Source: Streptomyces sp. 6-11-2
GTDB taxonomy: Bacteria; Actinomycetota; Actinomycetes; Streptomycetales; Streptomycetaceae
Reading direction: 5' to 3'
Length of the DNA stretch: 64,000 bases
Assembly: GCF_006540305.1 (NCBI RefSeq)
Contig: NZ_BJOR01000001.1
Coordinates: forward strand, 5,146,001-5,210,000
Below are positions 51,949-61,042 of this stretch, one piece after another (positions within the stretch are counted from its first letter, which is position 1; every line of letters starts with the position of its first letter). A model generated the notes under the pieces. It saw only the letters and a list, made by a program, of their open reading frames with translations, had not been told where the DNA came from and made no database searches. Both the position numbers and the translations under genes were made by a program.

Positions 51949-54900
51949 ATGTCCTGGCTGTCCAGATTCAGCCTCGCGCAACGGGCCCTGATCGGGCTGA
52001 TGTCGATCATCGCGCTCGTCTTCGGGGCGATCGCGATACCCCAGCTCAAGCAGCAGCTGCTGCCCACCATCGAGCTTCCCGTGGTGTCCGTGCTGGCGCC
52101 CTACCAGGGTGCGTCCCCGGACGTCGTGGAGAAGCAGGTCGTCGAGCCGCTCGAGAACAGCCTCAAGGCCGTCGACGGCATCACCGGCGTCACCTCCACG
52201 GCCAGCGAGGGCAACGCCGTGATCATGGCGTCCTTCGACTACGGCAACAACACCAAGCAGCTCGTCGCCGACGTCCAGCAGGCCGTCAACCGGGCCCGCG
52301 CCCAGCTCCCGAGCGACGTCGACCCGCAGGTGGTGGCCGGCTCCACCGACGACATGCCCACCGTCGTCCTCGCCGTCACCTCCGACAAGGACCAGCAGGC
52401 CCTGGCCGACCAGCTCGACAAGTCGGTCGTACCGGAGCTGAAGAAGATCGACGGCGTCGGCCAGGTCTCCGTCGACGGCGTACGCGACCTCCAGGTCACC
52501 GTCACCCCCGACGACAAGAAGCTCGCCGCGGCCGGACTGGGCTCCGCCGCTCTGAGCCAGGCGCTCCAGGCGGGCGGCGCCACCCTCCCGGCCGGTTCCT
52601 TCGACGAGAACGGCGCCAACCGCACCGTCCAGGTCGGCGGCGGCTTCACCTCGCTGAAGCAGATCCAGGACCTGATGGTCGCCGGCGAGGGCCCGGGTGC
52701 CGGTGCGGGCGCGAAGAAGCCGGTCCGGCTCGGCGACGTCGCCACCGTCAAGCAGGAGCCGGCCAAGGCCGACTCCATCACCCGCACCGACGGCAAGCCG
52801 AGCCTCTCCGTCGTCGTCACCATGGACCACGACGGCAGCGCGGTCGCCATCTCGAAGGCCGTCGAGGACAAGCTGCCCGCCCTGCACGACGCGCTCGGCT
52901 CCGGGGCGAAGATCACCGTCGTCAGCGACCAGGGCCCGGCCGTGGCCAAGGCCATCGACGGCCTGACCACCGAGGGCGCGCTCGGCCTGCTCTTCGCGGT
53001 CCTGGTCATCCTGGCCTTCCTGGCCTCGGTCCGCTCCACGCTCGTGACGGCGGTGTCCATCCCGCTCTCCGTCGTCCTCGCGCTGATCGTGCTGTGGACC
53101 CGCGACCTGTCGCTGAACATGCTGACGCTGGGCGCGCTGACCATCGCCATCGGCCGGGTCGTCGACGACTCGATCGTGGTCCTGGAGAACATCAAGCGCC
53201 ACCTCGGCTACGGCGAGGAGCGCCGCGAGGCCATCCTCACCGCGGTGCGCGAGGTGGCCGGCGCGGTGACGTCCTCCACGCTCACCACGGTCGCCGTGTT
53301 CCTGCCGATCGGCCTGGTCGGCGGCATGGTGGGCGAGCTGTTCGGCCCGTTCAGCCTCACCGTCACCGCGGCCCTGCTCGCCTCGCTGCTGGTGTCGCTG
53401 ACGGTCGTGCCGGTGCTGTCGTACTGGTTCCTGCGCGCGCCGAAGGGCACGCCCGCCCAGGCCGAGGAGGCCCGCCGCCGGGCCGAGGAGAAGGAGGCCG
53501 CCAGCCGCCTCCAGCGCCTCTACGTCCCCGTCCTGCGCTTCGCCACCCGGCGGAGGCTGACCAGCGTGCTGATCGCGGTCGTCGTCCTGTTCGTCACCTT
53601 CGGCATGACCCCGCTGCTGAAGACGAACTTCTTCGACGCCGGCGACCAGAAGGTCCTCAGCGTCAAGCAGCAGCTGAAGCCGGGCACCAGCCTGGCGGCG
53701 ACGGACGCCGCGGCCCGCAAGGTCGAGCGCGAGCTCGCCGGGGTCGACGGGGTCAAGGACTACCAGGTCACGATCGGCTCCTCCGGCTTCATGGCGGCCT
53801 TCGGCGGCGGCACGGACACCAACCGCGCCTCCTACCAGGTGATGATCGAGGACTCCGCGTCCGCCGACGACGTGCGCACCCGCATCGAGGACCGCCTGCA
53901 CAAGCTGTCCGGCATCGGCACCACCACGATCGCGGCCGGCAGCGGCTTCGGCGACCAGGACCTGAAGGTGGTCGTCAAGGCGGGCGACTCCGACGCGCTG
54001 CGTCAGGCCGCCGAGCAGGTCCGCACGGCGGTCGCCGGGCTGAAGGACGTCACCGACGTCACCAGCAACCTGTCGCAGAGCGTGCCGCGCATCTCGGTGC
54101 GGGCCAACTCCAAGGCGGCGGCGGCCGGCTTCACCGACCAGAGCCTCGGCATGGCCGTCGCCCAGGCGGTCAAGGGCACCACCGCGGCCAAGGCGATGCT
54201 GGACGACACCGAGCGCAACGTCGTGATCCGGTCGGCCAAGCCGGCGACGACCCTGGACGAGCTGAAGAACTTGCGGCTCGGCCCGGTGAAGCTCGGTGAC
54301 ATCGCGACCGTCAAGCTGGTCGACGGGCCGGTGTCGATGACCCGGATCGACGGTCAGCGCGCCGCCACGATCACGGCCAAGCCGACCGGTGACAACACCG
54401 GCGCGGTCAGCACGGACCTCCAGTCCAAGATCAGCTCGCTGAAGCTGCCCGCGGGTGCGACGGCCGAGATCGGGGGCGTCACCTCCGACCAGAGCGACGC
54501 CTTCAAGAACCTGGGCCTGGCCATGCTGGCGGCGATCGCGATCGTCTTCATGCTGCTGGTCGCGACCTTCCGCTCGCTGGCCCAGCCGCTGATCCTGCTG
54601 GTCTCCATCCCGTTCGCGGCCACCGGCGCGCTCGGTCTGCTGATCCTCACGGGCACGCCGATGGGCGTCCCCGCGATGATCGGCATGCTGATGCTGATCG
54701 GCATCGTGGTGACCAACGCGATCGTGCTGATCGACCTCGTCAACCAGTACCGCGAGCGCGGGTACGGGATCGTCGAGGCCGTGGTGGAAGGCGGCCGTCA
54801 CCGGCTGCGCCCCATCCTCATGACGGCCCTGGCCACGATCTTCGCCCTGCTCCCGATGGCCCTGGGCGTCACCGGCGAGGGTGGTTTCATCGCCCAGCCG

Positions 54901-55068
54901 CTGGCCGTGGTCGTGATCGGCGGCCTGATCACCTCCACCCTGCTGACCCTGCTGCTGGTCCCGACGCTCTACGCCATGCTGGAGCTCCGCAAGGAGCGCC
55001 GCGCGAAGAAGCGCGAGGCGAAGCGGGCGGCAGGCGAGGAGAAGGTGCTGGAACCCGCCGGCGTGTAG
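51949..55068 (+). CDS. RND efflux permease, AcrB/HAE-1 type
   Basis: 1039 residues, the size of AcrB-family transporters. MSWLSRFSLAQRALIGLMSIIALVFG is helix 1. Two large periplasm-type loops each follow the first helix of a six-helix half. The proton-relay region GRVVDDSIVVLENIKRHL corresponds to AcrB helix 4 (Asp-Asp), and LIGIVVTNAIVLIDLVNQYRERG to helix 10-11. The Lys/Arg/Glu-rich tail is cytosolic. In monoderm actinobacteria HAE-1 pumps are less usual than MmpL proteins, and no membrane-fusion gene is adjacent. It lies 211 bp downstream of a two-component system. Confidence 0.93.
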   Translation: MSWLSRFSLAQRALIGLMSIIALVFGAIAIPQLKQQLLPTIELPVVSVLAPYQGASPDVVEKQVVEPLENSLKAVDGITGVTSTASEGNAVIMASFDYGNNTKQLVADVQQAVNRARAQLPSDVDPQVVAGSTDDMPTVVLAVTSDKDQQALADQLDKSVVPELKKIDGVGQVSVDGVRDLQVTVTPDDKKLAAAGLGSAALSQALQAGGATLPAGSFDENGANRTVQVGGGFTSLKQIQDLMVAGEGPGAGAGAKKPVRLGDVATVKQEPAKADSITRTDGKPSLSVVVTMDHDGSAVAISKAVEDKLPALHDALGSGAKITVVSDQGPAVAKAIDGLTTEGALGLLFAVLVILAFLASVRSTLVTAVSIPLSVVLALIVLWTRDLSLNMLTLGALTIAIGRVVDDSIVVLENIKRHLGYGEERREAILTAVREVAGAVTSSTLTTVAVFLPIGLVGGMVGELFGPFSLTVTAALLASLLVSLTVVPVLSYWFLRAPKGTPAQAEEARRRAEEKEAASRLQRLYVPVLRFATRRRLTSVLIAVVVLFVTFGMTPLLKTNFFDAGDQKVLSVKQQLKPGTSLAATDAAARKVERELAGVDGVKDYQVTIGSSGFMAAFGGGTDTNRASYQVMIEDSASADDVRTRIEDRLHKLSGIGTTTIAAGSGFGDQDLKVVVKAGDSDALRQAAEQVRTAVAGLKDVTDVTSNLSQSVPRISVRANSKAAAAGFTDQSLGMAVAQAVKGTTAAKAMLDDTERNVVIRSAKPATTLDELKNLRLGPVKLGDIATVKLVDGPVSMTRIDGQRAATITAKPTGDNTGAVSTDLQSKISSLKLPAGATAEIGGVTSDQSDAFKNLGLAMLAAIAIVFMLLVATFRSLAQPLILLVSIPFAATGALGLLILTGTPMGVPAMIGMLMLIGIVVTNAIVLIDLVNQYRERGYGIVEAVVEGGRHRLRPILMTALATIFALLPMALGVTGEGGFIAQPLAVVVIGGLITSTLLTLLLVPTLYAMLELRKERRAKKREAKRAAGEEKVLEPAGV

Positions 55069-55104
55069 GCACATCGTGTGAGCACACCGTGTGAGCAAAC
55101 GCGG

Positions 55105-55136
55105 AAGGCCCGGTCCACGCTCGTGGGCCGGGCCTT
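55105..55136. terminator. Bidirectional terminator between RND pump gene and nadA
   Basis: AAGGCCCGGTCCACG (55105-55119) pairs with CGTGGGCCGGGCCTT (55122-55136), 15 bp with one G-T, between convergent genes. Confidence 0.82.
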
Positions 55137-55169
55137 TCCCGTACGAACCGTCCGTGCGGGCCGGAGCCG

Positions 55170-56354
55170 CTACGGCAGTGCCAGCATGCGCTCCAGGGCG
55201 AGCTTTGCGTGGCCTTCCGTCTCCTTGTCCACCTGGATGCGGTTGACCAGGTTGCCCTCGGCCAGGGACTCCAGGGCCCAGACCAGGTGGGGCAGGTCGA
55301 TGCGGTTCATCGTGGAGCAGAAGCAGACCGTCTTGTCGAGGAAGACGATCTCCTTGTCCTCGGAGGCGTAACGGTTCGCCAGCCGGCGCACCAGGTTCAG
55401 CTCCGTGCCGATGGCCCACTTGGAGCCGGCCGGCGCGGCGTCGAGCTTGTTGATGATGTACTCGGTCGACCCGACGTAGTCCGCCGCGGCCACGACCTCG
55501 TGCCGGCACTCGGGGTGCACCAGCACGTTCACCTCGGGGATCCGCTCCCGGACGTCGTTCACCGAGTCCAGGCTGAAGCGGCCGTGCACCGAGCAGTGGC
55601 CCCGCCACAGGATCATCTTCGCCGCCCGCAGTTCCTCGGCGGTCAGTCCGCCGTTCGGCTTGTGCGGGTTGTAGACGACGCAGTCGTCCAGCGACATGCC
55701 CATGTCCCGTACGGCCGTGTTCCGGCCGAGGTGCTGGTCGGGCAGGAACAGGATCTTCTCGCCCTGCTGGAAGGCCCACTCCAGCGCCCGCTGGGCGTTC
55801 GACGACGTACAGATGGTGCCGCCGTGCTTGCCCGTGAAGGCCTTGATGTCGGCGGAGGAGTTCATGTACGACACCGGGACGACCTGGTCGGCGATCCCGG
55901 CCTCGGTGAGCACGTCCCAGCACTCGGCGACCTGCTCGGCGGTGGCCATGTCGGCCATGGAGCAGCCGGCCGCCAGGTCCGGCAGGACGACCTTCTGCTC
56001 GTCGGAGGTCAGGATGTCCGCGGACTCGGCCATGAAGTGCACACCGCAGAACACGATGTACTCGGCCTCCGGGCGCGCGGCCGCCTCCCGGGCCAGCTTG
56101 AAGGAGTCGCCCGTGACGTCGGCGAACTGGATGACCTCGTCGCGCTGGTAGTGGTGGCCGAGCACGAAGACCTCGCTGCCGAGCTTCTCCTTGGCCGCGC
56201 GGGCTCGCGCCACCAGGTCCGGGTCGGACGGGGCGGGCAGGTCACCGGGGCACTCGACGCCGCGCTCGCTCTTCGGATCGGCCTCGCGGCCGAGAAGCAG
56301 GAGGGCGAGCGGGGTCGGCTGGACGTCGAGGTCCTGGGTCTGGGCGGTGGTCAC
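55170..56354 (-). CDS. nadA: Quinolinate synthase
   Basis: A [4Fe-4S] enzyme condensing iminoaspartate and DHAP to quinolinate for NAD. 394 residues. VLGHHYQRDEVIQFADVTGDS, FCGVHFMAESADIL, YMNSSADIKAF, ICTSSNAQRALEW, FLPDQHLGRN, HCSVHGRFS and HPECRHEV are the family blocks; probable cluster ligands are Cys103, Cys254 and Cys344/Cys346. The GTG at 56354 is preferred because GAAAGGG ends 8 bases upstream; a GTG nine bases earlier is too close to it. A nested palindrome overlaps the promoter. No nadB or nadC is adjacent. Confidence 0.96.
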   Translation of the reverse strand: MTTAQTQDLDVQPTPLALLLLGREADPKSERGVECPGDLPAPSDPDLVARARAAKEKLGSEVFVLGHHYQRDEVIQFADVTGDSFKLAREAAARPEAEYIVFCGVHFMAESADILTSDEQKVVLPDLAAGCSMADMATAEQVAECWDVLTEAGIADQVVPVSYMNSSADIKAFTGKHGGTICTSSNAQRALEWAFQQGEKILFLPDQHLGRNTAVRDMGMSLDDCVVYNPHKPNGGLTAEELRAAKMILWRGHCSVHGRFSLDSVNDVRERIPEVNVLVHPECRHEVVAAADYVGSTEYIINKLDAAPAGSKWAIGTELNLVRRLANRYASEDKEIVFLDKTVCFCSTMNRIDLPHLVWALESLAEGNLVNRIQVDKETEGHAKLALERMLALP

Positions 56355-56406
56355 GACACGCACCCTTTCTACTTTTCGTCGAACTGACGCTATCTATCAT
56401 AGCTGC

Positions 56407-56450
56407 TTCACGTCACTTTGACGATCGTCATAGTGTCCATGTGACGTGAA
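56407..56450. promoter_or_regulatory. Nested palindromic operator candidate at the nadA promoter
   Basis: Outer arms TTCACGTCAC (56407-56416) and GTGACGTGAA (56441-56450) are perfect complements. Inside lies the 10-bp palindrome GACGATCGTC (56420-56429). On the minus strand a -10-like TATGAT lies just downstream, so binding here would control nadA. NAD-synthesis regulators (NrtR, NiaR, NadR types) are candidates by pathway only. Confidence 0.65.
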
Positions 56451-56475
56451 TCCCGGCATCCGGGCTGTCCACATC

Positions 56476-56544
56476 GGCCTGAACCCGCGCTGTCCCTACT
56501 GGCCTGAACCCGGCCTGAACCCGGCCCGCCCCCGGCCTGAACCC
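56476..56544 (+). repeat. Four copies of an 11-bp motif upstream of erpA
   Basis: GGCCTGAACCC occurs at 56476, 56501, 56512 and 56534; the middle two are adjacent. The rest of the 405-bp nadA/erpA divergent region shows no gene. Confidence 0.6.
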
Positions 56545-56758
56545 GGTCGGGGCCCAGCGCCTGTCCGAGTGGGCTCCGCCGGCACCCCGGCGGCCGCCGT
56601 CCACAGGCCGCTGTCCGCTTTCCCACCCGTGTGCGAGCATGAGGTGGACGAGCCTGGAGAAGAAGAGAAAAAGCACGCGCCCGGCCCGGAATGATTCCGT
56701 GGCCTTGCCGGTTGCACTCGTCGGCAAGCAGTCTCCGTACAACCCGGGAGAGATGTAG

Positions 56759-57115
56759 ATGTCCGTATCGGACGAGACCACCACCGTCACCGACGGCATC
56801 ATCCTGACCGACGCCGCCGCGTCCAAGGTCAAGGCCCTGCTCGACCAGGAAGGCCGTGACGATCTCGCCCTGCGCGTCGCCGTCCAGCCCGGCGGCTGCT
56901 CCGGCCTGCGCTACCAGCTCTTCTTCGACGAGCGTTCCCTCGACGGCGACGTGGAGAAGGACTTCGGCGGGGTCAAGGTCGTCACCGACCGCATGAGCGC
57001 CCCCTACCTGGGTGGCGCCACCATCGACTTCGTGGACACGATCGAGAAGCAGGGCTTCACGATCGACAACCCGAACGCGACCGGTTCCTGCGCCTGCGGC
57101 GACTCCTTCAGCTGA
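56759..57115 (+). CDS. erpA: Iron-sulfur cluster insertion protein ErpA (A-type carrier)
   Basis: 118 residues. The A-type carrier (HesB/IscA) fold with all three cluster cysteines: Cys47 in QPGGCSGLRY and Cys111/Cys113 in GSCACGDSF. It delivers Fe-S clusters to apo-enzymes; local clients such as NadA and LipA both need [4Fe-4S]. ATG with GGGAGAG upstream. The position next to the Rv2203-like gene and the PfkB kinase matches M. tuberculosis Rv2204c-Rv2202c. Confidence 0.94.
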   Translation: MSVSDETTTVTDGIILTDAAASKVKALLDQEGRDDLALRVAVQPGGCSGLRYQLFFDERSLDGDVEKDFGGVKVVTDRMSAPYLGGATIDFVDTIEKQGFTIDNPNATGSCACGDSFS

Positions 57116-57135
57116 TCCGGGCACGGCAGGACACA

Positions 57136-57170
57136 GAAGGCGGCGGCCCCTTTGCGGGTCCGCCGCCTTC
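57136..57170. terminator. Bidirectional terminator after erpA
   Basis: A 15-bp stem with one mismatch (57136-57150 with 57156-57170), loop TTTGC, followed on the plus strand by a T-rich stretch. Confidence 0.85.
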
Positions 57171-57217
57171 CTGTTCTTCCTGTGTTCCGCCCGTTCGCCC
57201 GCAGGTCCGCGCGGGCG

Positions 57218-59485
57218 TCAGCGGGCGAGCGAGGGCGACCCCGGCAGCCGTGCCCCCGGCCGCTCCAGGGGGATCTCTTGCCCGTCCGTGCCGACCACCT
57301 TCCGGTCGCCGAGTGGCCGGTCCAGGTGCACGGTGCGGTGGTACACCTTGGCGATCAGGATGCAGACCGTGTCCGGCTGCTGGGTCTGGGTCACCGTGAC
57401 CGTCACCCGGCCGGAGCTCTCCCGCGCCGAAGCCCGGTAGTCGGCGCACACCCCGCCCTCGAAGCGGACGGTGAGCTCCTCGCCCTCGGTGCGGTAGCCG
57501 GTCACCTTCACGTCACGCGTGACCGGGGCGCCGTCCGAGCGCCTCGGCTCCGGACTCGACTGCCCGGACGGCGGCGCCGACGAGGTCAGGTACTCGGGGG
57601 CGACGGCCGGATACGTCACCGTGGTGCGGGCGCCCTGCCCGGCCGGTGCCTGTACCTCGAACAGCCAGGACGGGACGAGCATCCGCTGCCCCCCGGAGGA
57701 GTGCCCGGCCAGACCGAAGACCGCCTTGCCGATCGTGACGGTGTTCTCCGGGGCGGGGGCCTCCGTGGCGAGGGCGGAGCCCGACGTTCCGCACGGCGCC
57801 TCCAGACGGTCCTTGTGCGGTACGGGACTGGCGCAGCCGCCGATGCCCATGCGGTGGTCGGCCCGCGGGGCGGTGTTCATCAGGTCCAGCGTCCTGCGCG
57901 CGCTCAGCACGGGGTAGGTGTCGCCCTTCACCGGCGCCTTCAGCTGACCGCTGCCGCCGATCACCTCGCCCTGCCGGCCGATGCTCAGGCCGGTCGTCCA
58001 GCCGTACGTGGGCAGCCCGCCGACCAGCGGATCGGCGTTGATGACCCGCTGGTCGCCCATGATCTGGGCCGCGTCCACCTTGGCGTCATCCTGTCCCAGG
58101 GCCTTGAGCACCGGGGCCGCCGCCTTCAGCGCCGCCGCCGCGCTCACCGGGTGGACGGGCAGGGCCGCCGGGTCGTGCCCGCACAGCGCGCCCTTGCAGT
58201 CGTCGGTGCCGGGCGCGTACCGGCTGAACGTCCAGGCCCCCGGCGCGGTCCGCTCGACGCGCAGGACCGGCCCGGAACCGTCCTTCCCGGACCCGACCCG
58301 CCACGCCTGGGCGTCGGCCACGGGTGTCCCGTCGACGCCGAGTGCCTCGGCGAGCTTGGCCACCTCGTCCCGGGTGACCTCGCCCCGCGCCCGGTACACC
58401 GGCGCGGAGCCGGGCCCGTCGGGCAGTGGCCCGGTGACCCGGTAGGTCGTGCCGTAGGGGTTGGGCTCACCGGGCGCGATGCCGTTCGTACCGCCGTCAC
58501 CGGCTCCGGCGCCCGGGGCGGAGTACCCGTCGAGGACCAGCGGCCTCGGTGTCCCGTGCCCACCGGGCACCGCCGCCCCGTCCGTACGCCCACCGGGATC
58601 CGCGGCGAGCACGATCCCACCGCCACCCACCAGCAACACGGCGGCGGCAACGGAGGCGATCACCACGGGCGACCGCCCCTGGGTCCGCTTCCCGCCGGGC
58701 CGGCCGCCATGCTCCGAGTCGCCGGTGACATCCGGCACCTCAGAAGCGTGCGGAGGCTCCGGGGCCTCGGGGATCCGCGGGGTCTCCGGGACTTCGGCCC
58801 CCTGCGGGACCTGCGGGACCTGCGGGGGCTTGGGGGCCTCCGGGATGTGCGGCGCCTTGTCCGAGCCCACCGAGCCCACCGACCCCTGCGGGGCTCCCGC
58901 GGTAACAGGGACCTGTGGGGCCTCCGAGACCTTCGCGTCATCCGGGCCGCGGCCCTCCGTCGTGCCCTTCGGCACCTGCGTGACCGCGCCCCCGGTCCCG
59001 CTCGCCGACTCGGACCCGGCCTTAGTCTCGGCTCCGGCTCCGGCTCCGGCTCCGGCCCAGGGCCCCGCCCCGGCCTCGGCCCCGGACCTGACGTCGGCCC
59101 CGGACTTGGCCCCGCGTCCGGCCTCGGCCTCGGGCTGCGACCGGGCTTTGGGTTCGGACCCGGACCTGGCTGCGGGCTCGGCCCCGCGCCCGGACCCGGC
59201 CTCGGGCTGCGACTGGGCTTTGCCGGACCTGGCTGCGGGCTCGGCCCCGGCCTGGGATCCGGACCGGACCTTGGGCTCGGGCTCGGCCCGGCCCTCCGGC
59301 TCGGACCGGGACCCGGACCCGGCCTCCGGTTGGGCTCCGGCCCCGGGCTCGGACTGGGTCCCGGACCCCGGCCCGGCCTGGGCTTTTGGCCCCGAAGCCT
59401 CCGGCTCCGAGGTCTTCCCCCCGTCCGGGGCTTCCTCGGCGGTGCCCGTGGACTCGTCGTCGTGGTCGGGTCGCTCGGTGTTCAC
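57218..59485 (-). CDS. Large membrane-anchored protein with low-complexity N-terminus (Rv2203-like)
   Basis: 755 residues from a GTG with AAGGAG upstream. Residues 1-265 are intrinsically disordered, Gly/Ala/Glu/Pro/Ser-rich, with repeats such as PAARSG and EAGSGR. A single transmembrane helix spans about 273-295 (VVIASVAAAVLLVGGGGIVL). The extracellular C-terminal region (about 300-755) is a folded domain ending CILIAKVYHRTVHLDRPLGDRKVVG. The N-terminal DNA is a minisatellite, so length probably varies between strains. Function unknown; position matches Rv2203. Confidence 0.82.
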   Translation of the reverse strand: MNTERPDHDDESTGTAEEAPDGGKTSEPEASGPKAQAGPGSGTQSEPGAGAQPEAGSGSRSEPEGRAEPEPKVRSGSQAGAEPAARSGKAQSQPEAGSGRGAEPAARSGSEPKARSQPEAEAGRGAKSGADVRSGAEAGAGPWAGAGAGAGAETKAGSESASGTGGAVTQVPKGTTEGRGPDDAKVSEAPQVPVTAGAPQGSVGSVGSDKAPHIPEAPKPPQVPQVPQGAEVPETPRIPEAPEPPHASEVPDVTGDSEHGGRPGGKRTQGRSPVVIASVAAAVLLVGGGGIVLAADPGGRTDGAAVPGGHGTPRPLVLDGYSAPGAGAGDGGTNGIAPGEPNPYGTTYRVTGPLPDGPGSAPVYRARGEVTRDEVAKLAEALGVDGTPVADAQAWRVGSGKDGSGPVLRVERTAPGAWTFSRYAPGTDDCKGALCGHDPAALPVHPVSAAAALKAAAPVLKALGQDDAKVDAAQIMGDQRVINADPLVGGLPTYGWTTGLSIGRQGEVIGGSGQLKAPVKGDTYPVLSARRTLDLMNTAPRADHRMGIGGCASPVPHKDRLEAPCGTSGSALATEAPAPENTVTIGKAVFGLAGHSSGGQRMLVPSWLFEVQAPAGQGARTTVTYPAVAPEYLTSSAPPSGQSSPEPRRSDGAPVTRDVKVTGYRTEGEELTVRFEGGVCADYRASARESSGRVTVTVTQTQQPDTVCILIAKVYHRTVHLDRPLGDRKVVGTDGQEIPLERPGARLPGSPSLAR

Positions 59486-59631
59486 CGCATCGCTCCTTCG
59501 GCTGCGCAAGCGCTGCTCCCGTGACCCTGACCGGACCCTGACAAAGACGCGGGCCGGTGGGTCGTATCCCGTATCCCCCGGGAGGGGGACAGCGATGGGA
59601 CGTGACGGGGGAGCGCGCGGTTCCCTTCCGT

Positions 59632-59892
59632 ACGCCGATCGGGTCCCGGTTTCTGCGCCGGTCGGATCCCGGTCCGTACACCGGTCGGGTTCCGGTCCGT
59701 ACGCCGACCGGGTCCCGGACGGTGGAACGGCGACCCGGCGGGGCCCCGGGGGTTGGACCGGTGGCCCGGTCGTCCCGGAGGTTGGACGGCGGCCCGGTCG
59801 TTCCGGACAGTGGAGTGGTGGCCCCGGTCGTTCCGGACGGTGGAGTGGTGCCCCCGGTCGTCCCGGACGGTGGGGACGGTGACCCGGTCGGG
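59632..59892. repeat. Degenerate tandem array in a divergent promoter region, about 10 units of 22-31 bp
   Basis: Units such as CCCCGGTCGTTCCGGACGG followed by TGGAGTGGTG occupy half of the 527-bp gap (59486-60012) between two divergent genes. The units nearest the kinase gene are most alike. No gene is seen in the gap; the kinase promoter must lie in the 120 bp after the array. Confidence 0.8.
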
Positions 59893-60012
59893 TGCCGTCC
59901 GGTGGGGGAGTTCCGGGCGCGGTTCCGGACCGGCGAGCGGCGGCGTGGGCGCCGGCCGCGGGAGCGGGTAGCGTGAACTGTCAATCCCCCTGACTCCAGG
60001 AGCGTCCACGCC

Positions 60013-60987
60013 GTGCGCATCGCAGTCACCGGCTCCATCGCCACCGACCACCTCATGACCTTCCCCGGCCGCTTCGCCGACCAGCTCGTCGCGGATCAGC
60101 TGCACACGGTCTCGCTCTCCTTCCTGGTCGACCAGCTGGACGTCCGGCGCGGCGGGGTCGGCGCCAACATCGCCTTCGGCATGGGCCAGCTCGGTACCAG
60201 GCCGGTCCTGGTGGGCGCCGCCGGACCCGACTTCGGCGAGTACCGGGCCTGGCTGGACCGGCACGGCGTCGACACCTCCTCGGTCCGAATCTCCGAGACC
60301 CTGCACACCGCCCGGTTCGTGTGCACCACCGACGCCGACCACAACCAGATCGGCTCCTTCTACACGGGCGCGATGAGCGAGGCCCGCCTCATCGAACTCA
60401 AGACCGTCGCCGACCGCGTCGGCGGTCTCGACCTGGTCCTGATCGGGGCGGACGACCCGGAGGCGATGCTCCGGCACACCGAGGAGTGCCGTTCGCGGGC
60501 CATCCCGTTCGCCGCCGACTTCTCCCAGCAGATCGCCCGGATGAACGGCGACGAGATCCGGATACTGCTGGACGGGGCGACGTACCTCTTCTCCAACGAG
60601 TACGAGAAGGGCCTCATCGAGTCCAAGACCGGCTGGGACGACGCCGAGATCCTCTCCCGGGTCGGCCACCGCGTCACCACCCTCGGCTCGCGCGGCGTGC
60701 GCATCGAGCGGGCCGGCGCGGACCCGGTCGAGGTCGGCTGCCCGGACGAGGAGCGCAAGGCCGACCCGACGGGCGTGGGCGACGCCTTCCGCGCCGGGTT
60801 CCTCTCCGGCCTCGCCTGGGGCGTCTCCCTGGAGCGCGCCGCCCAGGTCGGCTGCATGCTGGCCACCCTGGTGATCGAGACCGTGGGCACCCAGGAGTAC
60901 CAGCTGCGCCGGGCCCACTTCATGGAGCGCTTCACCAAGGCCTACGGCGACGACGCGGCCCGCGAGGTCCGCGCCCACCTCGCCTGA
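60013..60987 (+). CDS. PfkB-family carbohydrate/adenosine kinase (CbhK/AdoK-like)
   Basis: 324 residues. The PfkB fold: GSIATDHLMTFPGRF at the N-terminus, GGVGANIAFGMGQLG (PfkB motif 1), and the anion-hole/catalytic motif DPTGVGDAFRAGF with Asp257 as the base. The closest characterised relative by context is M. tuberculosis Rv2202c, an unusual adenosine kinase. The start ATG begins MRIAVTGSIATDH. The gene order erpA, Rv2203-like, kinase, ctaC equals the mycobacterial order. Confidence 0.92.
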   Translation: MRIAVTGSIATDHLMTFPGRFADQLVADQLHTVSLSFLVDQLDVRRGGVGANIAFGMGQLGTRPVLVGAAGPDFGEYRAWLDRHGVDTSSVRISETLHTARFVCTTDADHNQIGSFYTGAMSEARLIELKTVADRVGGLDLVLIGADDPEAMLRHTEECRSRAIPFAADFSQQIARMNGDEIRILLDGATYLFSNEYEKGLIESKTGWDDAEILSRVGHRVTTLGSRGVRIERAGADPVEVGCPDEERKADPTGVGDAFRAGFLSGLAWGVSLERAAQVGCMLATLVIETVGTQEYQLRRAHFMERFTKAYGDDAAREVRAHLA

Positions 60988-61042
60988 GCCTGACGGAGCG
61001 TCGGGCGGGCCCCTGCGGAACCTGGAGGAACCGCAGAGGAAC

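Noticed and set aside
51694..55923. 1409-codon minus-strand ORF opposite the RND pump gene
   Set aside because: Classic high-GC antisense shadow, rich in Asp/Gly/Arg/Gln. The plus strand encodes an unmistakable AcrB-type transporter.
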